DNA of 64,000 bases from Actinoplanes utahensis (GCF_016862455.1 NZ_BOMZ01000015.1:186001-250000); one strand, 5' to 3'. Shown: positions 18,169-28,562, numbered from the stretch's first letter. Translations and numbers: made by a program. Notes: generated by a model not told the origin, from the letters alone.

Positions 18169-18342
18169 GGACGAGGTTGTTCGCTCGGTCGCCCGGGGGA
18201 CGGGGTTGTCGGTTTGGTCGCCCGCGGGGTGAGGTTGTTGGCTTTCTCGCCCGGGGGACGAGGTCGTCGGTTTGGTCGCCCGCGGGGTGAGGTTGTTGAC
18301 TCTCTCGCCCGGGGGACCAGGTATCCGGCTTTCTCGCCCCTC
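18169..18342. repeat. Six 29-bp tandem repeats, left array
   Basis: The units start at 18169, 18198, 18227, 18256, 18285 and 18314. Consensus features are GGRBGAGGTTGT, a variable middle and TCGCCCGSG. Units 2 and 4 (GGTTTGGTCG) alternate with units 3 and 5 (CTTTCTCG or CTCTCTCG), giving a 58-bp higher-order period. Its reverse complement resembles the right array at 18871-19106. Confidence 0.85.
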
Positions 18343-18379
18343 TGAGCTTGCTGGCTTCGCTTCGCTCCGCGGCAAAATG
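18313..18379. repeat. 67-bp inverted repeat, left arm
   Basis: It runs from GGGACCAGGTATCC to CGGCAAAATG and matches the reverse complement of 18831-18897 at 66 of 67 positions; the only difference is GCTCCGCGG versus GCTTCGCGG. Confidence 0.92.
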
Positions 18380-18475
18380 CCTTGTAACCGGTGTCGAGGC
18401 GTGCGATTTTCCGCCACCCAGCAAACCCCACTGGGCGTCGGAAAATCACTCGCCTCGACACCGGCGGCATTTTGC
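18372..18475. repeat. Long palindrome A
   Basis: The nested pairs are GCAAAATGCC/GGCATTTTGC (10 bp), CCGGTGTCGAGGCG/CGCCTCGACACCGG (14 bp), GATTTTCCG/CGGAAAATC (9 bp) and CCCAG/CTGGG around a loop of about 9 nt. It is homologous to palindrome B but in the opposite orientation. Confidence 0.9.
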
Positions 18476-18477
18476 GT

Positions 18478-18648
18478 GACCGTTCCGTGGCCACGCGCAC
18501 ACTGGAAAACTACGGGGTGAGGACCGTTGCGTGGCCACGTGTACCAGAGACCACGGGGCGGGGACCGTTGCGTGGGTACGTGTGCGGGGGCACTGCCGGG
18601 CTTCACCGTTGCGTGGCCACGGGAGCGGGCAGCAGTGTTGTGGCCACG
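18478..18648. repeat. Direct repeats with a roughly 42-bp period
   Basis: The motif GACCGTTGCGTGGCCACG recurs at 18478, 18522, 18563 and 18604 with small changes, plus a partial copy at 18636-18648. The spacings of 44, 41 and 41 bp are uneven and the intervening sequence is less conserved. It sits in the centre of the inverted structure. Confidence 0.75.
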
Positions 18649-18732
18649 GAGGTCTGCTGAAGCGCGCACGGTTCGGTTGCAGCCGTTATCCAACCCCGTA
18701 GTTGCCGCAAGGTCGTATTCACAGAACTGCCC

Positions 18733-18838
18733 GCAAAATGACCGTTGGTGTCGAGACAGTCGATTTTTCGACGCCCAGTGGTTTTTGCTGGGTGGCGGAA
18801 AATCGACTGTCTCGACACCAACTTAAAGGTCATTTTGC
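18733..18838. repeat. Long palindrome B
   Basis: The nested pairs are GCAAAATGACC/GGTCATTTTGC (11 bp) and a perfect 22-bp stem (18745-18766 with 18800-18821, containing GGTGTCGAGACAGTC / GACTGTCTCGACACC), then CCCAG/CTGGG around a loop. Compared with A, the stem sequence differs but pairing is kept. Confidence 0.92.
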
Positions 18839-18897
18839 CGCGAAGCGAAGCGAAGCCAGCAAGCTCAGAGGGGCGAGAAAGCCGGATACCTGGTCCC
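18831..18897. repeat. 67-bp inverted repeat, right arm
   Basis: It runs from CATTTTGCCGCG to CTGGTCCC and is the reverse complement of 18313-18379 with one mismatch. With the left arm it encloses a 451-bp centre. Confidence 0.92.
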
Positions 18898-19106
18898 ATG
18901 GGTGACAGAGCCAGCGCGCCTGTTCCCGTGGGTGGGAGGGTCAGCGCGCCTGTTCCCGTGGGTGGGAGGGTCAGCACGCCTGTTCCCGTGGGTGACTGAG
19001 CCGGCTACCTGGTCCCGTAGGCGGGAAGGTCGGCACGCCTGTTCCGTGGGTGACCGAGCCGGCTACCTCTTCCCCGTAGAGAAGCGACCCAACTACCTCA
19101 TCCCAT
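18871..19106. repeat. Eight 29-30 bp tandem repeats, right array
   Basis: The units start at 18871, 18900, 18930, 18960, 18990, 19019, 19048 and 19078. A typical unit begins GGGTGACTGAGCCGGCTACC and ends TGGTCCCGT; a second subtype has GGGTGGGAGGGTCAGCRCGC. A degenerate ninth unit follows. It is the same family as the left array, inverted. Confidence 0.85.
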
Positions 19107-19168
19107 GGCTGGGAGGGCCCGGCGGCCCGGCCTGCGGGCGGAAACGGCACGCCTCGTCCCAGGGTGGT

Positions 19169-19573
19169 TCAGCTTTCGTCGTCGTTGCCTTCGGTGAGGG
19201 TGTCGTGGACGCCGTCGGCGTAGCCGCGGGCGTATTCCCACGTGACGTAGTGGTCGGGGTCGGGGTCGTAGGCGGGTTCGTGGACGCGGGGCCGGCCGCT
19301 GCTCAGCAGGTGGCGCAGGTTGCCGCGGAGCAGGTCCCAGTCGAAGTAGTGCGGTTCGTGGCAGTCCTCGCACTCGATCACCAGCCCGCGGATGCCCGTC
19401 GGACTGAGCAGTGCCTGGTAGATCTCCAGGTCGGAGAGGTCTTCCAGGACGTCCTGCCGCTCGTCCTCGGTCAGCGGTTCGGACTCGGCGTCCTCGTTGA
19501 GGTCGTCGAGACCGGCGGCCGGGTCGGTCGGGTCGCCGTTGAACGGGTCGATCGGCTCATCTTGCACCCCCAT
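19169..19573 (-). CDS. DUF5319 family protein
   Basis: This 134-residue acidic protein has no membrane segment. Visible parts are a disordered acidic N-terminus (DEPIDPFNGDPTDPAAGLDD), a helical middle (LTEDERQDVLEDLSDLEIYQ) and a conserved core ECEDCHEPHYFDWDLLRGNL with a CxxC-type pair. The family, in Actinobacteria only as far as I know, has no assigned biochemical function. It lies divergent from guaB, as Rv3412 does beside mycobacterial guaB2, which supports orthology. The start has GAGGTGAG upstream. Confidence 0.85.
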   Translation of the reverse strand: MGVQDEPIDPFNGDPTDPAAGLDDLNEDAESEPLTEDERQDVLEDLSDLEIYQALLSPTGIRGLVIECEDCHEPHYFDWDLLRGNLRHLLSSGRPRVHEPAYDPDPDHYVTWEYARGYADGVHDTLTEGNDDES

Positions 19574-19684
19574 ACCGTACTCACCTCGCGCGTGAGTGTG
19601 CTGGCCCGCACGTTCTGTCCGCCAGCCGGGTGGCCGCTTCGCCGATGGGTAGGATGATGAACCCCGCCTCTTCTCTAGGGATGA

Positions 19685-21175
<1,491 letters not shown>

Positions 21176-21230
21176 GCCGTCCGACCGCCCCGCCCGCCAC
21201 CCCGAAATAGGAATGAAGGCAGCACCTGTC

Positions 21231-22352
21231 ATGCGTGACGTAGTGGAGATCGGCCTCGGCAAGACCGCCCAGCGCGGTTACCACCTGGATGACATCGCCA
21301 TCGTTCCGAGCCGTCGCACCCGGGATGTGGACGACGTGTCGACCGAGTGGAAGCTCGACGCGTACCCGTTCAAGATCCCTTGCGTCGCGCATCCGTCGGA
21401 CGCCACTCAGAGCCCGGAGTCGGTGATCGCTCTGGGCCGCCTCGGTGGCCTGGGTGTGCTCAACGCCGAGGGTCTCTGGACGCGGTACGAGGACCCCAGC
21501 AAGATCCTCGAGGAGCTGGCCTCGCTGGATGAGGACGCCGACGCCACGCGGCGCCTGCAGGAGGTCTACGCCGAGCCGATCAAGCCGGACCTGATCGCCG
21601 AGCGGGTCCGGCAGATCCGCGCGTCGGGTGTCACCACGGCTGTCCGGGTGTCGCCGCAGCACACCCTGGCGCTCGCCCCGGTGGTGCTGGACGCGGGCGT
21701 CGACCTGCTGGTCATTCAGGGCACTCTGGTCTCGGCCGAGCACGTGTCGACGACCGACGAGCCGCTGAACCTCAAGGAGTTCATCGCCGACCTGGACCTG
21801 CCGGTCATCGTCGGCGGTTGCACCGACTACAAGACGGCCCTGCACCTGATGCGGACCGGTGCGGCCGGTGTCATCGTCGGGGTCGGCGCCGACGAGTGGT
21901 CGACCACCGACACGGTTCTCGGCATCCGGGTGCCGATGGCCACCGCGATCGCCGACGCCGCGGCCGCTCGCCGGGACTACCTGGACGAGACCGGTGGCCG
22001 GTACGTGCACCTGATCGCCGACGGTGGCCTGGCCACCTCCGGTGACATCGCCAAGGCGATCGCCTGCGGCGCGGACGCGGTCATGCTCGGTGAGCCGCTG
22101 TCGCTCGCCGAGGGCGCTCCCGCCGGTGGCGCGTGGTGGCATTCGGCCGCGTCGCACCCGGCTCTGCCGCGTGGTGGCTTCTGCATCGCCGGTGAGCCGG
22201 ACGGCACCCTGGAGGAGGTCCTGTACGGGCCGGCCAACAGCCCGAACGGCCAGCTCAACCTCTTCGGCGGCTTGAAGCGTGCGATGGCCAAGTGCGGTTA
22301 CCGCGACGTCAAGGAGTTCCAGAAGGTCGCCCTGGTCCTCGACCGGGCCTGA
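21231..22352 (+). CDS. guaB3: GuaB3 family IMP dehydrogenase-related protein
   Basis: This 373-residue protein has the IMP-dehydrogenase barrel ([64 protein letters not shown]) but no CBS domains and no CxT catalytic loop like that of GuaB. This matches mycobacterial guaB3, which lies next to guaB2. Its function is uncertain: it may use a related nucleotide or be regulatory. The ATG at 21231 with GAAGG upstream gives the conserved start MRDVVEIGLGK; ATG 21213 is an in-frame alternative. Confidence 0.92.
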   Translation: MRDVVEIGLGKTAQRGYHLDDIAIVPSRRTRDVDDVSTEWKLDAYPFKIPCVAHPSDATQSPESVIALGRLGGLGVLNAEGLWTRYEDPSKILEELASLDEDADATRRLQEVYAEPIKPDLIAERVRQIRASGVTTAVRVSPQHTLALAPVVLDAGVDLLVIQGTLVSAEHVSTTDEPLNLKEFIADLDLPVIVGGCTDYKTALHLMRTGAAGVIVGVGADEWSTTDTVLGIRVPMATAIADAAAARRDYLDETGGRYVHLIADGGLATSGDIAKAIACGADAVMLGEPLSLAEGAPAGGAWWHSAASHPALPRGGFCIAGEPDGTLEEVLYGPANSPNGQLNLFGGLKRAMAKCGYRDVKEFQKVALVLDRA

Positions 22353-22367
22353 CAGTCGGTGACGAAC

Positions 22368-22398
22368 GCGCCCACCCCGCACCGGCGGAGGTGGGCGC
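22368..22398. terminator. Hairpin terminator between guaB3 and the M1 peptidase gene
   Basis: GCGCCCACC and GGTGGGCGC pair with a 13-nt loop. It serves two convergent genes. Confidence 0.75.
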
Positions 22399-22434
22399 TT
22401 CCGTTCCACGGGACCTTTGGTACGGCGTACCGAA

Positions 22435-23838
22435 TCAGGGTTTCGGCGGTTTGGTCGTGCCGTTGAGCCAGGCTTCGAAGAAGGCGTCCAGGTCCTTGCC
22501 GGCGGCGGTCTCGGCGGCCTGGATGAACTGGGCGGTGGTCACGTTGCCGTCGCGGTGTTCGGCGGTCCAGGATTTGACGAGTTTGAAGAAGGCGTCGTCG
22601 CCGAGGGTCTTGCGGAGGGCGTGGACGGTCATGCCGCCGCGCTGGTAGACGGCTGCGCCGAAGAGCCGTTGCGGGGTGGGGTCGCCGGGTGTCTCGGACC
22701 AGTTGAAGCCGGCGTAGGTGTCGTCGAAGAGCTGCTGGGCGGTCTCGTCGCCGGATTTCTCGGACCAGAGCCACTCGGCGTATGTCGCGAAGCCCTCGTT
22801 GAGCCAGATGTCCTGCCAGCGGCCGAGGGCGAGGCTGTCGCCGAACCACTGGTGGGCGAGTTCGTGGGCGACGACGCCGGTGTTCTCGCCGCCGAGGAAG
22901 AACGAGTTGCCGTAGACGGGACGGGACTGCGTCTCCAGCGCGTAGCGGATCTGCTCCTCGTCGACGACGACGCCGCCGTTGGCCTTGAACGGGTACGGCC
23001 CGAACCGGGTCTCGAGGAAGTCGGTGATCTCGCCGGTGCGGGCCAGTGATCGCGCGGCCGGCCCGGTGGCGGGCATCGACTCGGGGACGGCGGTGACCAT
23101 CGGCCGGCCGGCGTGGGTGGCGGTGGTGATCCGGTACTGCCCGATCACGACGGTGGCCAGGTAACTCGCCATCGGCGACTCCTCGGCCCAGCGCCACGTG
23201 GTCCGGCCGCCGGCTGTGTCGTTCTTGCCGGGGACGCCGTTGCTGAGGACCTCGACACCGTCCGGGACGGTCATCGCGAGCCGGAACGTCGCCTTGTCGG
23301 ACGGGTGGTCGTTGACCGGGAACCAGGTGCTCGCCGACTCGGGCTGGCCCAGGGCGATGGCGCCGGCGCCGGATCTGAGCCAGCCGCTGGTGCCGAGGGT
23401 GTCGTTGTGGGTGGGCGCGGGCGTGCCGCCGTAGGTCACCACGGCGGTGAAGGCGCGGCCGCTCGGGATGCCGGCGGCCGGGGTGATCACCAGTTCGGCG
23501 CCCTCCCGGGCCGCGGTCGCGGCGGCGCCGTCGACGGTGACCGCGGAGACGGCGAGCCCGGCCAGGTCCAGGTTGAACCGGGACAGCGCCTGGGTGGCGG
23601 TCGCGGTGATCGTCGCGGTGCCGTCCAGCTTGCCGGAGGCGGGGTCGTAGCGCAGCGCCAGGTCGTAGCCGGCGACGTCGTAGCCGCCGTTGCCGTACTT
23701 CGGGAAATACGGATCGCCGGCGCCGTCGGCGCCGGGACCGTAGCTCACCGTGGGCGTGGGCGTCGGTTTCTCGTCGGCGCCCGTGGAGCAGCCGGACAGC
23801 ACCAGCAGGAGGATCAGCCCGTAGCCCCGTCGCCTCAT
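22435..23838 (-). CDS. M1-family zinc aminopeptidase, exported lipoprotein
   Basis: This 467-residue protein begins MRRRGYGLILLLVLSGC, a lipoprotein signal with the lipobox LSGC. It has an N-terminal beta-sandwich (YDLALRYDPASGKLDGTATI) and the gluzincin catalytic centre HELAHQWFGD with the downstream NEGFATYAEW glutamate. The exopeptidase GxMEN-type motif is replaced by FLGGENT. At 467 residues it lacks the long C-terminal helical domain of classical aminopeptidase N. It would trim peptides outside the cell membrane. It is probably leaderless (TAACCT 7 nt upstream). Confidence 0.9.
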   Translation of the reverse strand: MRRRGYGLILLLVLSGCSTGADEKPTPTPTVSYGPGADGAGDPYFPKYGNGGYDVAGYDLALRYDPASGKLDGTATITATATQALSRFNLDLAGLAVSAVTVDGAAATAAREGAELVITPAAGIPSGRAFTAVVTYGGTPAPTHNDTLGTSGWLRSGAGAIALGQPESASTWFPVNDHPSDKATFRLAMTVPDGVEVLSNGVPGKNDTAGGRTTWRWAEESPMASYLATVVIGQYRITTATHAGRPMVTAVPESMPATGPAARSLARTGEITDFLETRFGPYPFKANGGVVVDEEQIRYALETQSRPVYGNSFFLGGENTGVVAHELAHQWFGDSLALGRWQDIWLNEGFATYAEWLWSEKSGDETAQQLFDDTYAGFNWSETPGDPTPQRLFGAAVYQRGGMTVHALRKTLGDDAFFKLVKSWTAEHRDGNVTTAQFIQAAETAAGKDLDAFFEAWLNGTTKPPKP

Positions 23839-23845
23839 GCCACCG

Positions 23846-23851
23846 AGGTTA
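23846..23851 (-). promoter_or_regulatory. -10 box for a leaderless M1 peptidase transcript
   Basis: On the minus strand TAACCT is followed by 7 nt and the ATG at 23838; no ribosome site is visible. Confidence 0.5.
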
Positions 23852-23854
23852 CGT

Positions 23855-24958
23855 CTAAACCCTGTCGACCAGTTTGGGGTGCGACCTCAGATAGGCGACA
23901 TGAGCGCCCTTCGCCAACGCCCGGACGAAGCCGAGACCCTCGGGTTTGAGCTGCTCACCGAGGTATCCGCCGCCGCTGCCGACCCCGGCGCCGGGCAGGG
24001 TGACGGTGGTGATCCGGTTCGGGGCGAGGTTGCGGAGGGCGTAGGCGTACTCGAACGGTGTACGCCCGCCGACGTAGACCAGCGAGCCACCCAGTGACTT
24101 GATCATCGGGCCGAGCCTCGCCGGATCGTCCAGGTCGACGTCGAGCGCCCGGTCCAGGATCGCGCGGACCAGCTGCCGATGGTGACGCTGGCGGTCGTAG
24201 TCGCCGTTCGGCAGGCCGTACCGCTGGCGGGCGTAGTCGATCGCCTGCCAGCCGACCAGCTTGCGTTTCCCGGGCAGGTAGGTGGCTTGCGGGCCGACGT
24301 AGTCGCCGCCGGCGAGGGTCCGCATCGAGCCGTCCGGCCGGCGGTGCTTGGACGTCACCTTCTGATCGATCACCATCTCGATGCCGCCGAGTTTGTTGAC
24401 CAGTCCGTCGAGGCCGCCGAAATTGAGGATCGCGCCGGCCTGGAAGGTCTTGATGCCGGTGTAGGCGCTGAGTGTCCGGGTGAGCAGTTCGTAACCCTGC
24501 TCGACACTTTTCCGGTTCGATCCGGGGATCCGTGATCCGCGACTCATCGCTTCAGTGATCTTGTGCTTGCCGCCGGCGAAACCCGCTTTCCGGTACGCCG
24601 GGATCTGCACCCGGAGATCGCGCGGCAGCGAATACAGGTATGCCGACTTCAGATCGGCTTCCACGTGCAACAGCATGATCGTGTCGGCGTGCGGCTCCCA
24701 GCCCGGAACGCTGACCCGGGTGTCGACGCCGATCAGCACCAGGTCGAGCGGGCCCTTGATGTCCGCGCCGGGCGAAGGTGCGCTGCTCGGAACGGGTGCG
24801 GCAGCGCTCGCGGAGGCGGCGGCGGAGACGGCGGGGGACGGCGCCGCCGTGGGCGCGGGCGCTGATCTCCGGTTGACCGCGATGGCGACGCCCACTCCGG
24901 CGACCAGAGCGAGGACGGCGCCGACCACGATCGACCAGGTGATCTTGCTGCTTCGCAT
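23855..24958 (-). CDS. LytR-CpsA-Psr (LCP) family cell-wall ligase
   Basis: This 367-residue protein has a short cytoplasmic N-terminus, one membrane helix (residues 7-27, WSIVVGAVLALVAGVGVAIAV), a Ser/Ala/Pro linker and the LCP domain: DLVLIGVDTR, DTIMLLHVEA, SLPRDLRVQIP, GGLDGLVNKLGGIEM and YARQRYGLPNGDYDRQRHHR. LCP enzymes move undecaprenyl-linked polymers onto peptidoglycan outside the membrane. The arginines and aspartates of the pyrophosphate-lipid pocket are present. It ends 16 bp before the M1 gene start and is read in the same direction. It has a leaderless-type start. Confidence 0.9.
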   Translation of the reverse strand: MRSSKITWSIVVGAVLALVAGVGVAIAVNRRSAPAPTAAPSPAVSAAASASAAAPVPSSAPSPGADIKGPLDLVLIGVDTRVSVPGWEPHADTIMLLHVEADLKSAYLYSLPRDLRVQIPAYRKAGFAGGKHKITEAMSRGSRIPGSNRKSVEQGYELLTRTLSAYTGIKTFQAGAILNFGGLDGLVNKLGGIEMVIDQKVTSKHRRPDGSMRTLAGGDYVGPQATYLPGKRKLVGWQAIDYARQRYGLPNGDYDRQRHHRQLVRAILDRALDVDLDDPARLGPMIKSLGGSLVYVGGRTPFEYAYALRNLAPNRITTVTLPGAGVGSGGGYLGEQLKPEGLGFVRALAKGAHVAYLRSHPKLVDRV

Positions 24959-24964
24959 AGCCGA

Positions 24965-24970
24965 ACAGTA
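24965..24970 (-). promoter_or_regulatory. -10 box for a leaderless LCP transcript
   Basis: TACTGT on the minus strand lies 6 nt before the ATG at 24958. Confidence 0.5.
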
Positions 24971-25109
24971 AATGACGTGCGGAAGGTGCTCAACGTCGAT
25001 GCGGACTCGATCGATGAAAGGGCCTATTGCCAAATCTAAGATCACCGGTACGCTGTCGCGGCGATTCCCCGGTCCGCGGTGGATCGCCGCACGGGGAGGC
25101 TGTCCGAGA

Positions 25110-26954
25110 ATGAAATCCATCCACCGGCGGATCGTCGTCGGAGTGTCCGCCGCCGCGCTCGTCGCCGGCGCGAGCATCGCTTCGATCGCCAACGCCTCGG
25201 TGACCGGGCCCACAGCCGGCGACGCCGACTCCACGGTGCGCCTGCTGGTCGGCCTGCGGACCGGCGTACAGGCCGACGTCAGGCTGCCCAGCCTCGACCG
25301 GCTCGGCCTGGCCGGCGCCGACGGCAAGGGCGACCCGCTCGGCCGGCGGCTGCTCAGCCAGATCCGGGCCAAGTCCGTCGAGGTGCCCGCGGGCCGGGCG
25401 ACGGCCGTGACCACGGCGCTCAAGCTCGACCCCAACGTGGCGTACGTGCAGGCCGACCCGGTGGCCAAGAAGCTCGACGTGACGCCGAACGACCCGCTGT
25501 TCACCGCCGGCCGGCAGCCCGAGCTGGCCCAGCTGAAGGTGCCGTCCGCCTGGGACACCACGACCGGCGCGGAGGTCACCGTCGCGGTCCTGGACACCGG
25601 CGTGACCGCGTACTCCACCAGCGACCTGCACGGCAAGCTGCTGCCCGGGTACGACTTCGTCAACGACGACAACAGCCCGACCGACGACGAGGGCCACGGC
25701 ACCATGGTGTCGTCGCTGATCGCGGCCACGCCGGACAACGGCGTCGGCATGGCCGGCGTCTGCGCCAAGTGCCGCATCCTGCCGGTCAAGGTCCTCGACG
25801 GCCAGGGCAGCGGCAGCCACTCGGAGATCGCGCAGGGCATCCTCTACGCGACCCAGCAGGGCGCGAAGATCATCAACCTGTCGCTCGGCGGCTACGCCGG
25901 CTCGGCCGTGCTGCAGAACGCGGTCGCCTGGGCCAACGCGCGCGGCGTCCTGGTCGTGGCGGCGGCCGGCAACAACGGCAACAACCGGGTGGTCTACCCG
26001 GCGGCGTACCCGGACGTGCTCGCGGTGGGCGCCACCGACACCCGGACCGGCGGGACCACCCGTGCCGACTTCTCCTCCTACGGCCCGTGGGTGGACGTGG
26101 CGGCGCCGGGCATCACCGCGGCCATGAACCGGTACGGCCAGTACTGCTTCGACGGCGACCGGACCTGCTGGGTCACCGTCCGGGACCGGTACGGGAGGAT
26201 CGTCTACGACGACTACGAGGTGCAGGGCACGTCCTTCTCGTCGCCGCTGGTCGCCGGCGTCGCCGCGCTCGTCGCGTCGAAGAACCCGGGCTACACCGGC
26301 TGGAGCCTGCAGCGGGCGGTCGTCGCGTCGGCCCGCAAGGACGCCTCCTGGACCCAGCACGGCTCGGTGAACGCCGCGACCGCGCTGACGGCCGGCACCG
26401 ACACCACCGCGCCCACCGTGACCGGGATCAGCCCGGCGGAGTGGGCCCGGGTCCGCGGCAACGCCGCCATCACCCCGACCGGTCTCACCGACAACTGGTC
26501 CGGCATCCGCTCCGTCGAGATCATCGCCGACGGCAAGTGGCACAGCTGGGACATCGCCGCCCCGTTCGCGCCGGTCCTGAACACCGCCGGCCGCAACGGC
26601 ACGATCAACGTGCAGCTGCGGATCACCGACAAGGCCGGCAACCAGCGGCTGACGGGCGTGCGCAAGCTGTGGGCCGACAACATCGCGCCGACCGCGTCGA
26701 TCATCAGCGCGCCGGCGAACGGCGCCAAGGTGAGCGGCGTCGTCACCACGACCGTGAAGGCCGCCGACGCGTCCGGGATCAGCCAGGTCCAGCTGCTCGT
26801 GAACGGCGGCGTGGTGGCGACCGACACCACGGCGGCGTACCAGCTCGCCTTCAACACCGCCAACCGGGCCAAGACCCTCAAGGTCCAGGCGCGGGTGTAC
26901 GACCGCGCCGGCAACGTGACGTACACACCGATCCGCACCTACACCCGATCCTGA
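25110..26954 (+). CDS. Secreted S8 subtilisin-like serine protease with Ig-like C-terminus
   Basis: This 614-residue protein has a signal peptide (MKSIHRRIVVGVSAAALVAG, likely cleaved after IANA) and a propeptide of about 100 residues. The subtilase domain has Asp in VAVLDTGV, His in DEGHGTMV and Ser in GTSFSSPLVAG, with the oxyanion Asn in AAAGNNGNN. After ALTAGTDTTAPTVTG come two Ig-like beta domains of about 90 residues each, likely for attachment or substrate binding. Four cysteines (VCAKC; YCFDGDRTC) may form disulfides. The ATG at 25110 was chosen because it starts the signal peptide; the open frame extends further upstream without support. Confidence 0.92.
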   Translation: MKSIHRRIVVGVSAAALVAGASIASIANASVTGPTAGDADSTVRLLVGLRTGVQADVRLPSLDRLGLAGADGKGDPLGRRLLSQIRAKSVEVPAGRATAVTTALKLDPNVAYVQADPVAKKLDVTPNDPLFTAGRQPELAQLKVPSAWDTTTGAEVTVAVLDTGVTAYSTSDLHGKLLPGYDFVNDDNSPTDDEGHGTMVSSLIAATPDNGVGMAGVCAKCRILPVKVLDGQGSGSHSEIAQGILYATQQGAKIINLSLGGYAGSAVLQNAVAWANARGVLVVAAAGNNGNNRVVYPAAYPDVLAVGATDTRTGGTTRADFSSYGPWVDVAAPGITAAMNRYGQYCFDGDRTCWVTVRDRYGRIVYDDYEVQGTSFSSPLVAGVAALVASKNPGYTGWSLQRAVVASARKDASWTQHGSVNAATALTAGTDTTAPTVTGISPAEWARVRGNAAITPTGLTDNWSGIRSVEIIADGKWHSWDIAAPFAPVLNTAGRNGTINVQLRITDKAGNQRLTGVRKLWADNIAPTASIISAPANGAKVSGVVTTTVKAADASGISQVQLLVNGGVVATDTTAAYQLAFNTANRAKTLKVQARVYDRAGNVTYTPIRTYTRS

Positions 26955-26979
26955 CCGGTCCGGGGTACTCGCCCGTCGG

Positions 26980-26985
26980 TAAACT
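26980..26985 (+). promoter_or_regulatory. -10 box for a leaderless guaA transcript
   Basis: TAAACT lies 6 nt before GTG 26992, with no ribosome site between. Confidence 0.6.
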
Positions 26986-26991
26986 CGCCGG

Positions 26992-28539
26992 GTGAGTACC
27001 CCGCGTCCCGTTCTCGTCGTCGACTTCGGCGCCCAGTACGCTCAGTTGATCGCCCGCCGGGTCCGCGAGGCCCGTGTCTACTCCGAGATCGTCCCGCACT
27101 CGATGCCGGTGGCCGAGATGCTGGCGAAGAACCCCGCCGCGATCATCCTGTCCGGCGGCCCCTCCAGCGTCTACGAGCCGGGTGCGCCCACGCTCGACGC
27201 GGGGCTGTTCGCTCATGATGTGCCGGTCTTCGGTATCTGCTACGGCTTCCAGGCGATGGCCCAGGCCCTCGGTGGCACGGTCGCCCACACCGGTTCCCGG
27301 GAGTACGGGCGGACCCTCCTGGAGTCCCGTGGCGGCACGCTGCTCCGCGAGCTTCCCGCCGACCTGCCGGTCTGGATGAGCCACGGCGACAGCGTCGCGG
27401 TCGCCCCGGACGGCTTCACGGTCACCGCCTCCACGCCGGGAGCCCCGGTCGCCGCCTTCGAGGACCTGACCTCCAAGCGGGCCGGTGTGCAGTTCCACCC
27501 CGAGGTGGCGCACACCGAGCAGGGCCAGGAGATGCTCAAGCGTTTCCTGTACGACATCGCCGGCATCGAGCCGACCTGGACCCCCGACAACATCATCGAG
27601 GAGCAGGTCGCCCGGATCCGTGAGCAGGTCGGCGACAAGCAGGTCATCTGCGGGCTCTCCGGCGGCGTCGACTCCGCCGTTGCCGCGGCGCTGGTCCACA
27701 AGGCGATCGGTGACCAGCTCACCTGCATCTTCGTCGACCACGGTCTGCTGCGCGCCGGCGAGGCCGAGCAGGTCGAGAAGGACTACGTCGCCGCCACCGG
27801 CATCCGCCTCAAGGTCGTGGACGCGTCGGAGCAGTTCCTCGGCCACCTGGCCGGGGTGACCGACCCGGAGCAGAAGCGCAAGATCATCGGCCGGGAGTTC
27901 ATCCGGACGTTCGAGCAGGCGGCCCGCGAGCTGGACGCCGAGCGGCACATCGAGTTCCTGGTCCAGGGCACGCTCTACCCGGACGTGGTGGAGTCCGGCG
28001 GTGGCACCGGCACCGCCAACATCAAGTCGCATCACAACGTCGGCGGCCTCCCGGACGACCTGCAGTTCGCGCTGATCGAGCCGCTGCGCACGCTGTTCAA
28101 GGACGAGGTGCGGGCGCTCGGGGCCGAGCTGGGCCTGCCGGAGGAGATGGTCCAGCGCCACCCGTTCCCCGGGCCCGGCCTGGCGATCCGGATCATCGGC
28201 GCGGTCGACCGGGAGCGTCTCGACATCCTGCGCTCCGCCGACCTGATCGCGCGCGAGGAGCTGGCGGCCTCCGGGCTGGACCGGGAGGTCTGGCAGTTCC
28301 CGGTGGTGCTGCTGGCCGACGTGCGCAGCGTCGGTGTGCAGGGCGACGGGCGGACCTACGGGCACCCGGTGGTGCTGCGGCCGGTCTCCTCCGAGGACGC
28401 CATGACCGCCGACTGGTCCCGGCTGCCGTACGACCTGATCGCCAAGATCTCGAACCGGATCACCAACGAGGTGCGCGAGATCAACCGGGTGGTGCTGGAC
28501 GTCACCAGCAAGCCCCCGGGCACCATCGAGTGGGAGTAA
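26992..28539 (+). CDS. guaA: GMP synthase (glutamine-hydrolysing)
   Basis: This 515-residue enzyme converts XMP to GMP using ATP and glutamine. The class I amidotransferase domain (1-190) has the nucleophile in [11 protein letters not shown] and the His-Glu pair in [10 protein letters not shown]. The ATP-pyrophosphatase domain has the P-loop [11 protein letters not shown], and the C-terminal dimerisation domain ends KPPGTIEWE. The length is normal. With guaB it completes the two-step branch from IMP to GMP, here separated by the protease genes. Confidence 0.97.
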   Translation: MSTPRPVLVVDFGAQYAQLIARRVREARVYSEIVPHSMPVAEMLAKNPAAIILSGGPSSVYEPGAPTLDAGLFAHDVPVFGICYGFQAMAQALGGTVAHTGSREYGRTLLESRGGTLLRELPADLPVWMSHGDSVAVAPDGFTVTASTPGAPVAAFEDLTSKRAGVQFHPEVAHTEQGQEMLKRFLYDIAGIEPTWTPDNIIEEQVARIREQVGDKQVICGLSGGVDSAVAAALVHKAIGDQLTCIFVDHGLLRAGEAEQVEKDYVAATGIRLKVVDASEQFLGHLAGVTDPEQKRKIIGREFIRTFEQAARELDAERHIEFLVQGTLYPDVVESGGGTGTANIKSHHNVGGLPDDLQFALIEPLRTLFKDEVRALGAELGLPEEMVQRHPFPGPGLAIRIIGAVDRERLDILRSADLIAREELAASGLDREVWQFPVVLLADVRSVGVQGDGRTYGHPVVLRPVSSEDAMTADWSRLPYDLIAKISNRITNEVREINRVVLDVTSKPPGTIEWE

Positions 28540-28562
28540 CGGTCAGTAGTGGATCAATCGCC

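Larger units (their letters stand above)
18086..19168. other. Gene-free repeat island between bldM and DUF5319
   Basis: Neither strand holds a convincing gene in this 1.08-kb gap; short open frames here are built from the repeats. It contains two 29-30 bp tandem arrays in opposite orientation, a 67-bp inverted repeat, two long palindromes and a central set of about 42-bp direct repeats, each listed separately. In mycobacteria and Streptomyces a sigma-factor gene (sigD/shbA) lies in this neighbourhood; none is visible here. Confidence 0.85.

Noticed and set aside
18100-19000. Small arginine/serine-rich ORFs in the repeat island on both strands
   Set aside because: Their amino-acid repeats simply follow the DNA repeats, they lack ribosome sites, and overlapping frames in several phases are equally open.
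18169-19106. CRISPR array
   Set aside because: The 29-30 bp units are directly abutting with no unique spacers, they vary between copies, and no cas genes are nearby.
24972-25109. Earlier start for the subtilisin-like protease
   Set aside because: It would bury the signal peptide about 46 residues inside the protein; the ATG at 25110 places it at the N-terminus.
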